This document shows, piece by piece, positions 8,927 through 19,204 of a DNA stretch of 64,000 nucleotides. The notes beneath the pieces are model-generated. The model was not told the origin of the DNA and searched no databases. It saw only the letters and a list, made by a program, of their open reading frames with translations. Each line of letters begins with the position of its first letter. Position 1 is the first letter of the stretch. This DNA is from an uncultured Bacteroidales bacterium (GTDB lineage: Bacteria > Bacteroidota > Bacteroidia > Bacteroidales > Muribaculaceae): NCBI GenBank assembly GCA_947175245.1, contig CAMWLW010000002.1:1-64000 (forward strand), in the 5' to 3' direction. The position numbers were made by a program, and so were the translations under genes.

Positions 8927-11900
8927 TCAGCGTGAGGTTTTTGTTGAGTCGGCCGGCGTGGTGGTCTCGGTCACAGGCGCGGTGACGGCCGGCAGTTTGG
9001 GCCGCCGGTAGAACGGCTTGAAGAGGTCACGCAGTTTGCGCAGCTTACGTTTATAGACAAAGCCGACGCCGGTCTGGGTTATCTCGCCCTCGAGAATACT
9101 CTCGTAGCCCGTGTGACGGAATATCTTGACGTACATTGAGCCTGATGACGTGATGTCATACTCGAACGATATGTCGCTGATGAGGTTCTGAGCCATATTC
9201 TGTTCGGGGTCGGTGTCAGACGCATAGTTGCCGCCGACCGAGATCTTGAAGCGGTCGTTGAACAGCGACTTGGACACCTTGTAGCTGTAGGATGTCGTGG
9301 TCGACGACGCGCCGTTAACCGTGCGGTCATACTGGTCGATGCCGAACGACAGGTCGACGCCCTTGATGTTGTTGGCCGCCCACGAGTTGACCTTGGACTC
9401 GAGGAACGAGAAGAGCGGGTTGCCGTTGAGGCTCGACGAGGCGTGTGTGCCGGGGCCTGTGTAAACGTTGTACAGCAACAGGTTCATGGCCTGATTGGCA
9501 CGCTGTTCGGCCGACATCGACTGGAGCTCGTTGGCCACGGTGATGTCATCGTTGGTCGAGAGGTCAAACGCTACGTCCATGTTGTCGAGCGAGTTGGTGA
9601 CCGACAGTATCACATCAAAGTTGATGAGGCGCGAGTTCTGACCGTCCTGCTGCACGTTGGCACGGAGCACGTCGATGGCGCGGATGTTGAGGTAGGGGTT
9701 GAACATGTTGCCGTTGAACGACACATAGCTGCCTTCCTGGAAATCAAACAGTTTTTCACTCATCAACGGTGGCGTGTAGCGCACGTAGCCGCCGTTGAGA
9801 TTCAGTCGGCCGGTGAGTCGCGTGTCGCCCATGTAGCTCATGTTGTAGTTGAGCGAGCCCTGTGAGAGCAGTTGCACGCGGTTCTTGCCGTCGGTCGACA
9901 GGTCGATGCCTATTGTCGAGCCCTGGCGTATGTTGAGGGTGGCGTCGACGCTCATCATCATCGACGACGCGGCCACCGAGTCGACGTCATGTACGAGTGT
10001 GGTGTCGGCAAAGTTGACAAATTTCACCATGTCGGTGTTTGACCGCGACGTGAGGTTGTCGGTCGCCGATTCCATAATGTAGGTCACGTTGGTGTTGTCA
10101 AGAACGCTGAGGTTGGCCTTGACACCGAGTCGTGACATGGTGCCGCGCACGGTGGCGTCGAGGTCGATGAATGCCTTGCCGTAGACCTGCACACCGCGTT
10201 TCTTCTTGGAGTTTACAATCTGCATTTCGCGTGCGTTGGCGCTGAGGTCGAGGAGGATGTTGCTGATGTGGCGTGCATCGACAGTGCCGTTGATCGCCAG
10301 CGGGTTGGGATTGGCGCCCGTGATGGTGTAGTTGTTGAACATCACCACGTTCGAGTCCATCGGAATCTTGACGTCAGAGAATGTGAACGAGGTGCCGAAC
10401 ATCGGTATGGTGAGCATCGTCGAGTCAAAGTTGAGGTAACCGTTAAATATCGGTTCGGCAATCGAGCCGGTGATGTCCATCGTGCCGTTGAGCGTACCGT
10501 TGAGCCGCGCCATATCCTTGGGCAGGAACGGGTTGAGAATATGGAGCGGGAAGTGTATCATCTTGAAGTCGAGCAGGAACGGGTTGCGGGCAGTCGAGTC
10601 GTTAAGGTTACCCTCGGCAGTGATTGTCTTGATGTTGTCGACCATGAGCGACGCGTTGGCGCGGACAGTGCCCGAGGTGTTGGTCGACAGGTTGAGACCG
10701 AGGTCGAACGACCCGACGCGCTGCTTGTTGTAGTACAGGTCGGTGAGCGAGATGAGGCCGTCGCCGTTGATTGACGAGTGATCCCAGCCGAAACGCATGT
10801 CGGCCGACAGGTCGCCGGTGACGGGCGGTGCGAACGGGTTGAAGGCTATCCACTCGGCGAGCTTGATGTTCCTGACGTTGAGTATCAGGTCTTCCTGGGT
10901 CGAGTCGTTGTGCTCGTCGTGTTCGGTGTACAAGTGTATGGAGCTTTCGGTGCTGTGCATCTCGAGGTTGGCGTCAAAGTGCTTGGCGGCCATGTCGACT
11001 GTCACGTAGTTTGAATCGTTGACAGTCCATTTCTTGTAGCCGATGATAGGGTTGGTGGGTACCAGGCGCACGTAGACGTGATCGTGCTCCCATCCGGCGA
11101 TAAATCCAAACCAGTAGCCCATGTCGCCATTGATGTTGTGCTGGTTGAACAGCAGTGACGTGTGGTTGCCATAGGCTCGGCCCACAGCGTTGACTTTGGC
11201 CCACTGGTCGAGTGTACCGGGTCGGTTGCCGACGTGGAAGCGATAGGCGAGGGTGTCGCCCGTCTGGCTGACGCGTGATGTTATGGTGTCTATAACGGTC
11301 GTGCCGCTGTTGAAGCCGAGTAGCTTGGCGCGCATGCTCAGAAGTGAATCGTTGCCTGCGGTGATGTACAGTGACTGCCAGCCCATGTCGCGCGAGTCGA
11401 GATAGCTGCTGATGATGTTGTCCTCGCCGACCGAGAGGTCAAACGTGAACGGCGGTATAGCGTTGCTCAGCAGTGTGGTCTTGAAATTGTAGGTCGCCAT
11501 GATGGTGTCGATGGCAGCCGATATGTGCGGCATGCGGCTCATGATCGAGTCGACGTTGGTGGGCGATGATAGCGCTATGTCGAGGTCGTGGTTCTTGATG
11601 GTGGCCGAGGTGAGCGAGTCGTTGGCGATGAAGTGCATGCGAATGTCGGTGGTTGACATCGAGGCATCCCCAGCCATGTTCCAGTCGAGGGTCTCGACGT
11701 TGAGGTCGGCGGTGATGGCCGATGCGGGAGCCGGTTCGATTGTGGCCTTTCCGTTTAACTTGACCGAGCCGTTCATCATCGAGTCGGTGATGCCCATTGC
11801 CTGCAGGTCGACGCGGTCAACGTCGGCGTTGACAGTCCAGACGTAGGGTGTGGTGGCGAGATTGCCGCGCGCGCGGATGTCAAACTTGATGTCGGGGTTG

Positions 11901-13705
11901 CCCGAGGTGGCCGTTACCGTGGCATCGCCATCGGCCACGCGTGCCTGTAGCTCGATATCGGTGTAGCGGTGTTTCATATAGGTGACTTCGAGCAGACGCA
12001 CGTCGGCATTGATAGTCGTGGTCGTGTCCATCGGGTTGTAGCCCCTGCCGGTGACGTTGACGTCGGCTGTTACCTTCTCGATGCCGAGCGACGGCATGAA
12101 CGCCTCGACAGGGAGCTCGGTCGCCTTGAGCGTGGCGTCGTATGACTCGGAGCGGCCTGTCCACGATGCGTTCATGGCCAGTTTGCCTTTCAGTGTGGTG
12201 GCTGTCAGTCCGCCGGTGACAGTGCCGCGGTTGAACCGCACATCGCCCCTCAGAGCAAGCGGCTGTATGGTGACTGTCTTGTCGAGCTTGGCCGCCGCGA
12301 GGGTGGGGCGTAACCAGCGTCCGCCGGCCATGCGTCCCGACAGGTTCAGCCTGCCTGTCATGCGGTTTATGTCGGGCGCGCCGGCAATGTAGCCTGTGGC
12401 GCCTAAGTTGAAGCATCGGGGCAGCTCGACACCCAGCGCGTTGACGTCATAGACGCCGTCGCGGCCATCGATGTCGATGTCAATGTCAAGGTTGCTCCCC
12501 GAGGGTATGCCTGCGAGCATCGGAGTCATCGACGGCATGGCGAGCCTGATGTCGTTGGGCGACAGGTAACCGTTGCCGTTGACTCGCAGAGGCATAGGCA
12601 GCCCGTCACTTTTCAGTCCCATCATGGCGTCGAGCTTAACGCCCGAATAGAGCGTGCCGATGTTGATGTCGCGTGCTACCATCGAGTCGCTGTTCATGGT
12701 GAACAGGCCCTTGAGACGCAGGTCGATGCCGCAACGCTCGTGAGCGGCTATGCGTCTGATAGGCACGCGCAGGTCGGTGCCGCGGTTCATCAGTGAGTCT
12801 ATGACAATATTGATATCGGTGACAGCGAGATAGTTCATGTCAAGACCCGGCAGCGGTCGGGCACCGGCGACGCCGTAAAGCGCCGAGTCGGCTTTCAGGT
12901 CTATGTGGGTTACGTTGACCGTCCAGGGTTCCGATGCCACGGCTGCGGTATCGGTAGTCTCGGTCGGCGTGGCAGTTGCAGCCGCTCCCACGGGCGGGGT
13001 GAGATAGAGAGCCGACAGGTGTTCGACAATCATTGACTTGACGTCAACAGCCTGTTGTGACAGGTCGACGGCCGTGTTCTCGATGAGTGCGGCGCCGATG
13101 TTGGCGGCCAGTGTGTCGATTGTGCCGGGCATCGTCATGGTGTAAGTCAGCGAGTCGATGCGGAATTGCTTGAGGTTCAGTCGCCAGGGTAGCGGCTCGG
13201 TAGCTGTGGTGTCGGCCGGGGTCGTGGTCGAGTCGGGCATGGCGATGTCAACTCGTGTGCCGCCGAGCATTATGAGGTCAATATCGACGTCGTGTGACGA
13301 GAGGCCGACGGTAGCGTCGGCGAGATACAGTCGGCCAACCCTCGAGCCGAGGGTCATGGTAGTGTCGTTGCCGGCCATATCAAACCGTGCGCCTTTAACC
13401 AAAAGCTCGTTGACGCCGACAGCGCCTTTCAGCAGCGGCCACAGTGATACCCTGAGCTCGGCATTGTCGACAGTAGCCATTGTATCGCCCGACTCGATGA
13501 CGGTAACATCATTTAATTCAAGGTGTAGCGGTGGGTATAGGCGTGCGCGGCCAACCGAGACCTGCATCGCGTCGGGGTCGGCATTGACCGCCGTGAGCGC
13601 TTTCTTCAGCGCATAATCCTGCACCGGCGGCAGATAGACGGCAACGAGCACAAGGGCTATAAGCGCGACGATCAGCAACAGTGCGCGCTTCACCCATTTA
13701 AGCAT
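8927..13705 (-). CDS. tamB: Translocation/assembly module TamB-like (AsmA/TamB) protein
   Basis: ~1590 aa, N-terminal TM, repetitive beta, C-terminal DUF490/TamB-type region; paired with Omp85 gene. Confidence 0.85.
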   Translation of the reverse strand: MLKWVKRALLLIVALIALVLVAVYLPPVQDYALKKALTAVNADPDAMQVSVGRARLYPPLHLELNDVTVIESGDTMATVDNAELRVSLWPLLKGAVGVNELLVKGARFDMAGNDTTMTLGSRVGRLYLADATVGLSSHDVDIDLIMLGGTRVDIAMPDSTTTPADTTATEPLPWRLNLKQFRIDSLTYTMTMPGTIDTLAANIGAALIENTAVDLSQQAVDVKSMIVEHLSALYLTPPVGAAATATPTETTDTAAVASEPWTVNVTHIDLKADSALYGVAGARPLPGLDMNYLAVTDINIVIDSLMNRGTDLRVPIRRIAAHERCGIDLRLKGLFTMNSDSMVARDINIGTLYSGVKLDAMMGLKSDGLPMPLRVNGNGYLSPNDIRLAMPSMTPMLAGIPSGSNLDIDIDIDGRDGVYDVNALGVELPRCFNLGATGYIAGAPDINRMTGRLNLSGRMAGGRWLRPTLAAAKLDKTVTIQPLALRGDVRFNRGTVTGGLTATTLKGKLAMNASWTGRSESYDATLKATELPVEAFMPSLGIEKVTADVNVTGRGYNPMDTTTTINADVRLLEVTYMKHRYTDIELQARVADGDATVTATSGNPDIKFDIRARGNLATTPYVWTVNADVDRVDLQAMGITDSMMNGSVKLNGKATIEPAPASAITADLNVETLDWNMAGDASMSTTDIRMHFIANDSLTSATIKNHDLDIALSSPTNVDSIMSRMPHISAAIDTIMATYNFKTTLLSNAIPPFTFDLSVGEDNIISSYLDSRDMGWQSLYITAGNDSLLSMRAKLLGFNSGTTVIDTITSRVSQTGDTLAYRFHVGNRPGTLDQWAKVNAVGRAYGNHTSLLFNQHNINGDMGYWFGFIAGWEHDHVYVRLVPTNPIIGYKKWTVNDSNYVTVDMAAKHFDANLEMHSTESSIHLYTEHDEHNDSTQEDLILNVRNIKLAEWIAFNPFAPPVTGDLSADMRFGWDHSSINGDGLISLTDLYYNKQRVGSFDLGLNLSTNTSGTVRANASLMVDNIKTITAEGNLNDSTARNPFLLDFKMIHFPLHILNPFLPKDMARLNGTLNGTMDITGSIAEPIFNGYLNFDSTMLTIPMFGTSFTFSDVKIPMDSNVVMFNNYTITGANPNPLAINGTVDARHISNILLDLSANAREMQIVNSKKKRGVQVYGKAFIDLDATVRGTMSRLGVKANLSVLDNTNVTYIMESATDNLTSRSNTDMVKFVNFADTTLVHDVDSVAASSMMMSVDATLNIRQGSTIGIDLSTDGKNRVQLLSQGSLNYNMSYMGDTRLTGRLNLNGGYVRYTPPLMSEKLFDFQEGSYVSFNGNMFNPYLNIRAIDVLRANVQQDGQNSRLINFDVILSVTNSLDNMDVAFDLSTNDDITVANELQSMSAEQRANQAMNLLLYNVYTGPGTHASSSLNGNPLFSFLESKVNSWAANNIKGVDLSFGIDQYDRTVNGASSTTTSYSYKVSKSLFNDRFKISVGGNYASDTDPEQNMAQNLISDISFEYDITSSGSMYVKIFRHTGYESILEGEITQTGVGFVYKRKLRKLRDLFKPFYRRPKLPAVTAPVTETTTPADSTKTSR

Positions 13706-13815
13706 ATTTTTGATGATGAATTTAGCTCTCACAATAGTTGAATTTATTGTAGAACGAAAATACGTTAAATTTTGTTCTCACGCAAGTAAAAATTGTGAGA
13801 CGGCTTTAAGAGGGG

Positions 13816-14031
13816 TCAGTTTTTCTTTTTTGAGGTAATGCGGTGGATGTAGTTGCCGGCGATAGGGCCGACGATGCCGGCGACTCCACATGACAGGCCA
13901 TTGGTTATCAGATTACCTATGTTATTAAAGTATTCCCTGTCGAGAATAATGTAGCCGAACAGGTAAAGAATACCCGCCGCCAACACCGAGATAATGATGA
14001 ATGCCAGAAACAGTGCAAATGCTTTCTTCAT
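13816..14031 (-). CDS. Small membrane protein
   Basis: MKKAFALFLAFIIISVLAAGILYLFGYI; 2 TM. Confidence 0.5.
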   Translation of the reverse strand: MKKAFALFLAFIIISVLAAGILYLFGYIILDREYFNNIGNLITNGLSCGVAGIVGPIAGNYIHRITSKKKN

Positions 14032-14120
14032 AACAATATGTTTATACGTAGGCAAAAGTACATAAAGTTACTGAAAAAATTTATTACCTTTGCCAAAAAT
14101 GTATTAATACCCTTTTGATT

Positions 14121-14456
14121 ATGGAAGAAAATACGCAGCAGCCACAAGTGGTATATGTAGTGAAAGAGAAGCCTGTGCGTCGCGGCAACGGCCTGGGCAC
14201 CGCCGGCTTTGTTACCGCCCTGATAGGGTTGATTATATGTTGGATTCCGGTCATTGGATGGATTATCGGCGGCATCCTGTCGCTCCTGGGTCTGGTGTTC
14301 TCGTTTGTAGGCATTTTCAGGTCGCCGCGCGGCCTGGCCATCGCCGGACTTATCATGTCGCTCATCTCACTATGCGTTATAGTCTGCTTTATCGGCGCCT
14401 TCGACCAATTTTATCACCCATCTCACTTTAACCTTATTGGCAGTTCTATCGAATAA
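14121..14456 (+). CDS. DUF4190-like membrane protein
   Basis: GLGTAGFVTALIGLIICWIPVIGWIIGGILSLLGLVFSFVGI. Confidence 0.65.
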   Translation: MEENTQQPQVVYVVKEKPVRRGNGLGTAGFVTALIGLIICWIPVIGWIIGGILSLLGLVFSFVGIFRSPRGLAIAGLIMSLISLCVIVCFIGAFDQFYHPSHFNLIGSSIE

Positions 14457-14551
14457 GGTTTATGTGACTGATAGTTTGGATAGTTTGATATTTATTCGTT
14501 ATTTAATTGTCTATTTGTAAAATTTATTTGTACTTTTGTGGGCAAAATTCT

Positions 14552-15586
14552 ATGGTAATGAAAGAAAACGAACAATTGGACTGGGCCAATCTGGCCTTTG
14601 GATATATTCCAACCGACTATAACGTGCGCTGCACTTACAAGGATGGCAAGTGGGGCGAGATCGAGGTTTCATCGTCTGAGATTATCAACCTGCACATGGC
14701 TGCCAGTGCGTTGCACTACGGCCAGGAGATTTTCGAGGGTCTGAAAGCCTTCCGCGGTGCCGACGGCAAAGTGCGCGTGTTCCGTCTCGAGGAGAATGCC
14801 GCCCGTATTCAGGACTCGGCCCGTGGCCTGTTGATGGCACCCATTCCCACTGAGATATTTACCGAGATGGTCAAGAAGGTGGTGAAGCTCAACGAGCGGT
14901 TCATTCCCCCTTATGGCAGCGGTGCGTCGCTCTACATACGTCCTCTCGAGATAGGTATCACTCCACGCATCGGTGTCAAGCCCGCGTCAGAGTACCTGTT
15001 CATCATCATGGTATCGCCCGTAGGCCCGTACTTCAAGGAGGGTTTCAAACCCACCAATATATGCATCATGCGCGAGTATGACCGCGTTGCCCCCTGTGGT
15101 ACAGGTCGCTGGAAGGTCGGCGGCAACTATGCAGCGAGCCTCACTGCCGGCGAACATGCCCACAGTCTCGGTTACTCGGCCGTGCTTTATCTCGACCCCA
15201 AGGAGAAGAAATACCTTGACGAGTGTGGCCCGGCCAACTTCATAGCTATCAAGGACGGTAAGTATATCACGCCCGCCAGTGACTCAATTCTCCCCTCGAT
15301 AACCAACAAGTCGTTGCAGCAGCTGGCGCGCGACATGGGCATCGAGGTCGAGGCACGTCACATCCCTGTCGAGGAACTTGCCGAGATACAGGAAGCTGCT
15401 GCCGTGGGTACGGCTGCCGTGGCATCGCCTGTGGCCGAGATTCATGACCTCGACAACGGTACGAAATATATTGTTCTGAAAGACGGCAAGCCGGGCCCCG
15501 TGGTGACAGCGCTGTATAACAAGCTGCGTGGCATCCAGATGGGCGACGAGCCCGACGTTCACGGCTGGAACACTATTATCGACTGA
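14552..15586 (+). CDS. ilvE: Branched-chain amino acid aminotransferase
   Basis: LHYGQEIFEGLKAFRGADGKVRVFR...; class IV aminotransferase; upstream TACTTTTG -7. Confidence 0.93.
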   Translation: MVMKENEQLDWANLAFGYIPTDYNVRCTYKDGKWGEIEVSSSEIINLHMAASALHYGQEIFEGLKAFRGADGKVRVFRLEENAARIQDSARGLLMAPIPTEIFTEMVKKVVKLNERFIPPYGSGASLYIRPLEIGITPRIGVKPASEYLFIIMVSPVGPYFKEGFKPTNICIMREYDRVAPCGTGRWKVGGNYAASLTAGEHAHSLGYSAVLYLDPKEKKYLDECGPANFIAIKDGKYITPASDSILPSITNKSLQQLARDMGIEVEARHIPVEELAEIQEAAAVGTAAVASPVAEIHDLDNGTKYIVLKDGKPGPVVTALYNKLRGIQMGDEPDVHGWNTIID

Positions 15587-16125
15587 TGGGTTACCAAGCC
15601 ATAATTGACAAATATTATCCCGCGGGGTCGACCCTGCGGGATATTTATATGCGCCATTGCCGTCAGGTAGCCGACCTGGCATTGGAGATTGCGCGTACGC
15701 GTCACCTCGATGTCGACCCGTCTCAGGTCGAGGCAGCCGCCATGCTCCACGACATAGGCATTTTCCTGACCGATGCACCGGGCATAGACTGTCACGGCAC
15801 CGAGCCATACATAAAGCACGGTCTGCTCGGGTCTCAGCTGCTTCAGCGCGATGGCGTTGACGAGGCGATTGCCGCCGTGGCGCGACGTCACACCGGCGCC
15901 GGTATCACCAACGACGAGATCGGCGAACTATCGTTACCGCTGCCTCCGGGCGATTATATGCCCGAGACATTGCTCGAACGGCTCGTGTGCTATGCCGACA
16001 AATTCTACTCCAAGAGCGGCGATATGAAGCGCAAATCGCTTGAGCGAGTCCGCCAGTCGATGAGCCGTCACGGTGGAGACACCGCCGCGCGCTTCGAACA
16101 GCTCCACCGCGAGTTTACCGCTTGA
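15586..16125 (+). CDS. HD domain phosphohydrolase
   Basis: AAAMLHDIGIFLTDAPGIDCHG HD motif; ATGA overlap with ilvE. Confidence 0.85.
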   Translation: MGYQAIIDKYYPAGSTLRDIYMRHCRQVADLALEIARTRHLDVDPSQVEAAAMLHDIGIFLTDAPGIDCHGTEPYIKHGLLGSQLLQRDGVDEAIAAVARRHTGAGITNDEIGELSLPLPPGDYMPETLLERLVCYADKFYSKSGDMKRKSLERVRQSMSRHGGDTAARFEQLHREFTA

Positions 16126-16149
16126 GAATACTCTACACCGATAAAAAAT

Positions 16150-16190
16150 AAGAACGCGGCGCCTGAGGGTGTCGCGTTCTTGTTTCTTTA
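16150..16190 (+). terminator. Intrinsic terminator
   Basis: AAGAACGCGGC...GTCGCGTTCTT then TGTTTCTTT. Confidence 0.75.
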
Positions 16191-16375
16191 TGTTCAGTAT
16201 TCGGATTATTCCTCGACGATGATATCATTTTTACTTCTCGGGTATTTATTGCTGACGCGAAATATCTTAACAATTGCAAAAAACGTTGCAGTTTTAGGCA
16301 TAAGATAGGATATAAGTTGAGATAAAACGCTAACTTTGCACTTTACTGTAACTAATCAATATTGTAGAAAAGTAA

Positions 16376-17743
16376 ATGGCTCAGAAACCTTCTATACCTA
16401 AAGGTACACGCGACTTCTCGCCCGTCGAGACCGCGCGCCGCAACTATATATTTGACACCATACGCGAGGTGTTCCGCCTCTATGGCTTCATGCCCATCGA
16501 GACCCCGGCAATGGAGAACCTGTCGACACTGATGGGAAAATATGGCGAGGAGGGCGACAAACTCCTGTTCAAGATTCTTAACTCGGGCGACTATCTCGCC
16601 AAGGCCGACCGTGCCCTTATCGATGCCGGCGAGACCACGCGACTCGCTTCACAACTGTGTGAAAAGGGGTTGCGCTATGACCTGACAGTGCCGTTCGCAC
16701 GTTTTGTCGTTCAGCACCGCAACGAGCTGCAATTCCCGTTCAAACGCTTCCAGATTCAGCCTGTGTGGCGTGCCGACCGTCCGCAGAAAGGCCGCTACCG
16801 CGAGTTCTACCAGTGTGACGCCGACGTCGTAGGCTCTGACTCGCTCGTTAACGAGATTGAGCTGTTGCAGCTCATCGACGAGGTGTTTGCCCGTCTCAAC
16901 GTGCGCATCGCCATCAAGATCAATAACCGCAAGATTCTTGCCGGCATCGCCGAGATTCTCGGTCAGCCTGACAAGATTATCGATATAACCGTCGCTATTG
17001 ACAAACTGGACAAGATCGGTATCGAGAATGTCAACAAAGAGCTCGCCGAGCGTGGTCTCACCACCGAGGCTATCGAGCGCTTGCAGCCCATCCTGGCAAT
17101 CTCGGGCTCGACCGATGAGCGTCTGGCTGCACTTTCAGCGCTTCTTGCCGATTCGCCTGTCGGTGTCAAGGGCATCGAGGAACTTAACGTGGTGCTTAAC
17201 GGCACGCGCGATCTCGGCCTGCGCGCCGAGCTCGACCTCGACGTGTCGCTCGCACGAGGTCTCAACTACTACACCGGCACCATCATCGAGGTGAAAGCCC
17301 TTGACGTGGCTATCGGTTCGATAACAGGTGGCGGCCGATATGATAACCTGACGGGCGTGTTCGGCATGCCGGGCATCTCGGGCGTGGGAATATCGTTCGG
17401 TGCCGACCGCATCTATGACGTGCTAACGGCGCTCGACCTCTTCCCCGCCGACACCACCAAGGCTACAACTGTCATGTTTGCCAACCTCGGCACGGCTGAG
17501 ACTGTCGCATCGATGCGTGCCCTCAAGGAGCTGCGCGCGGCCGGCATAGCAGCCGAGGTGTACCCCGACGAGGCCAAGATGAAGAAGCAGATGTCGTGGG
17601 CCGACTCGCGTAACATCCCCTATGTCGCCATCATCGGCGAGACCGAGCTGGCCGAGGGCAAGATGACCCTAAAGGATATGAAGACCGGCGAGCAGAAACT
17701 CGTCGACACAGCCGGTGCCATAGCCACCATCAAGGGTGCATGA
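16376..17743 (+). CDS. hisS: Histidyl-tRNA synthetase
   Basis: [14 protein letters not shown], class II aaRS motifs, [16 protein letters not shown]. Confidence 0.97.
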   Translation: MAQKPSIPKGTRDFSPVETARRNYIFDTIREVFRLYGFMPIETPAMENLSTLMGKYGEEGDKLLFKILNSGDYLAKADRALIDAGETTRLASQLCEKGLRYDLTVPFARFVVQHRNELQFPFKRFQIQPVWRADRPQKGRYREFYQCDADVVGSDSLVNEIELLQLIDEVFARLNVRIAIKINNRKILAGIAEILGQPDKIIDITVAIDKLDKIGIENVNKELAERGLTTEAIERLQPILAISGSTDERLAALSALLADSPVGVKGIEELNVVLNGTRDLGLRAELDLDVSLARGLNYYTGTIIEVKALDVAIGSITGGGRYDNLTGVFGMPGISGVGISFGADRIYDVLTALDLFPADTTKATTVMFANLGTAETVASMRALKELRAAGIAAEVYPDEAKMKKQMSWADSRNIPYVAIIGETELAEGKMTLKDMKTGEQKLVDTAGAIATIKGA

Positions 17744-17776
17744 ATTTTAAATTAATTTTAGACTCGTATATATTAA

Positions 17777-18394
17777 ATGAAAAAACTATTATCGCTCATC
17801 GTTCTTGTGTGCAGTCTCGCGGCTGTGGTTCCGGCTGCCGCTCAGTTTCGTTACGGCCCCACGGTCGGTATCGACCTGACCTCGCTTAAATTCAAGCAGA
17901 CACTTTTTGATGTAGACAAGAGCGTTGGCTACACCGCCGGTGTGCAGGGCGAATTGATGTTCCCCGGCATCGGTTTCGGTATTGACTTCGCCGGCCTCTA
18001 TACCCAGCGCGGTGCCACTCTCAATATGGGGCAGCGCGAGATATGGGCTGCCGACGGCTATGGACGCGAGCGTTCCTATCTGCACTATTTCGAGATTCCG
18101 GTCAATGTGCGTTTCAAGTGGACCCGTATGTCCGGACTTGAAGACTACATTGCGCCCTACGTCTTTGGTGGCCCGTCGTTCTCGTTCCTCGTCGCCCACA
18201 ACCGCAACAAGGCTCTCGACTATGCCGGCGGTGACCTCGGCGTACAGGTAGGTCTCGGTTTCGAGCTGTTCAAGCACTGGCAGGTTCAAGGCTCGTACAC
18301 CTGGGGTATGACCTATGCGCTCAAGACTGTGAAGCTCGATGACTTCTCGGCCCGCAACCGCACGTGGACTCTGCGTGTGGCTTATCTGTTCTGA
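17777..18394 (+). CDS. PorT-like outer membrane beta-barrel protein
   Basis: Signal peptide, beta-barrel pattern. Confidence 0.7.
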   Translation: MKKLLSLIVLVCSLAAVVPAAAQFRYGPTVGIDLTSLKFKQTLFDVDKSVGYTAGVQGELMFPGIGFGIDFAGLYTQRGATLNMGQREIWAADGYGRERSYLHYFEIPVNVRFKWTRMSGLEDYIAPYVFGGPSFSFLVAHNRNKALDYAGGDLGVQVGLGFELFKHWQVQGSYTWGMTYALKTVKLDDFSARNRTWTLRVAYLF

Positions 18395-18422
18395 TTCACT
18401 AATTTATTAAAACCCGTACATC

Positions 18423-18947
18423 ATGAAGAAAGCATTATTTATAGTTGTGCTGCTGACCGCATGGGTCGGAGCGCAGGCTCAAGTGTTCGTAGGCGGTACT
18501 GTCGGTATCGATTTTAACACTGTCGGCTCTGATGGTGAGGGCTCGGTTACTACCTATACAGCGCAGGTCGCACCTGAGGTGGGCTATCGCTTTAACAAAA
18601 CCTGGACTTTAGGTTTGCAGACAGTCTTTGGCGGAGTCGCAGTCAAGGGCGAGACTATCAGCCAGGTTGTCATTGCCCCTTATGTACGCGCTACATTTGC
18701 CCGTGCCGGTATTGTCGACTTCTTTGGAGAGGCATCTGTAGGTTACGGCCATCAGAATTATGATGGATATGATGGTGTCAGTGGCGCCGTCATTGCATTG
18801 CGTCCCGGTATGGCTATAAATTTCAGTCGCCGTTTTGCTGTCATTGCCCGCACTAACCTTTTGCAATATGAGTATTGGGACGGGGTCTACGGTGTCGACT
18901 TCTCGATCAATAAAGGCTTCAGCGTCGGCGTTCAGATTAACTTCTGA
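18423..18947 (+). CDS. Outer membrane beta-barrel protein
   Basis: Signal peptide, C-terminal FSVGVQINF. Confidence 0.7.
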   Translation: MKKALFIVVLLTAWVGAQAQVFVGGTVGIDFNTVGSDGEGSVTTYTAQVAPEVGYRFNKTWTLGLQTVFGGVAVKGETISQVVIAPYVRATFARAGIVDFFGEASVGYGHQNYDGYDGVSGAVIALRPGMAINFSRRFAVIARTNLLQYEYWDGVYGVDFSINKGFSVGVQINF

Positions 18948-18977
18948 TCATAGATGTTGAAAAAATAAGCGTTTTGG

Positions 18978-19008
18978 TTGCAGATTTAAATTAAATAGTG
19001 TATCTTTG
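18978..19008 (+). promoter_or_regulatory. Bacteroidales-type promoter of the aromatic amino acid operon (TTG-N20-TATCTTTG)
   Basis: ttg 18978-18980, tatctttg 19001-19008. Confidence 0.75.
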
Positions 19009-19037
19009 CCTCGTAATTTAAATAAAACCACAAATAG

Positions 19038-19094
19038 ATGAATCGATTTTTTAGCAGCGGTTTCTTTTATTACTTTTATTTTAGCCAAAAATAA
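19038..19094 (+). CDS. Leader peptide MNRFFSSGFFYYFYFSQK (phe/tyr attenuator)
   Basis: 57-nt ORF with 6 Phe and 3 Tyr codons out of 18, between promoter and terminator upstream of pheA. Confidence 0.85.
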   Translation: MNRFFSSGFFYYFYFSQK

Positions 19095-19195
19095 GAGCGG
19101 GAAACTCATTGCTTTAAAATCGTATTGAAAACTGAATATAATTTATATGAAATATGAAGTCCCGCAAGCCTTATAACTTGCGGGACTCTTTTATT
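19095..19195 (+). promoter_or_regulatory. Transcription attenuator: antiterminator strand GCGGGA (19098-19103) and terminator hairpin AGTCCCGCAAG(19158-19168)/CTTGCGGGACT(19177-19187) + T-rich tail
   Basis: 11-bp perfect stem followed by CTTTTATT; GCGGGA just after leader stop can pair with TCCCGC of the terminator. Confidence 0.85.
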
Positions 19196-19204
19196 AGAGA
19201 TGAT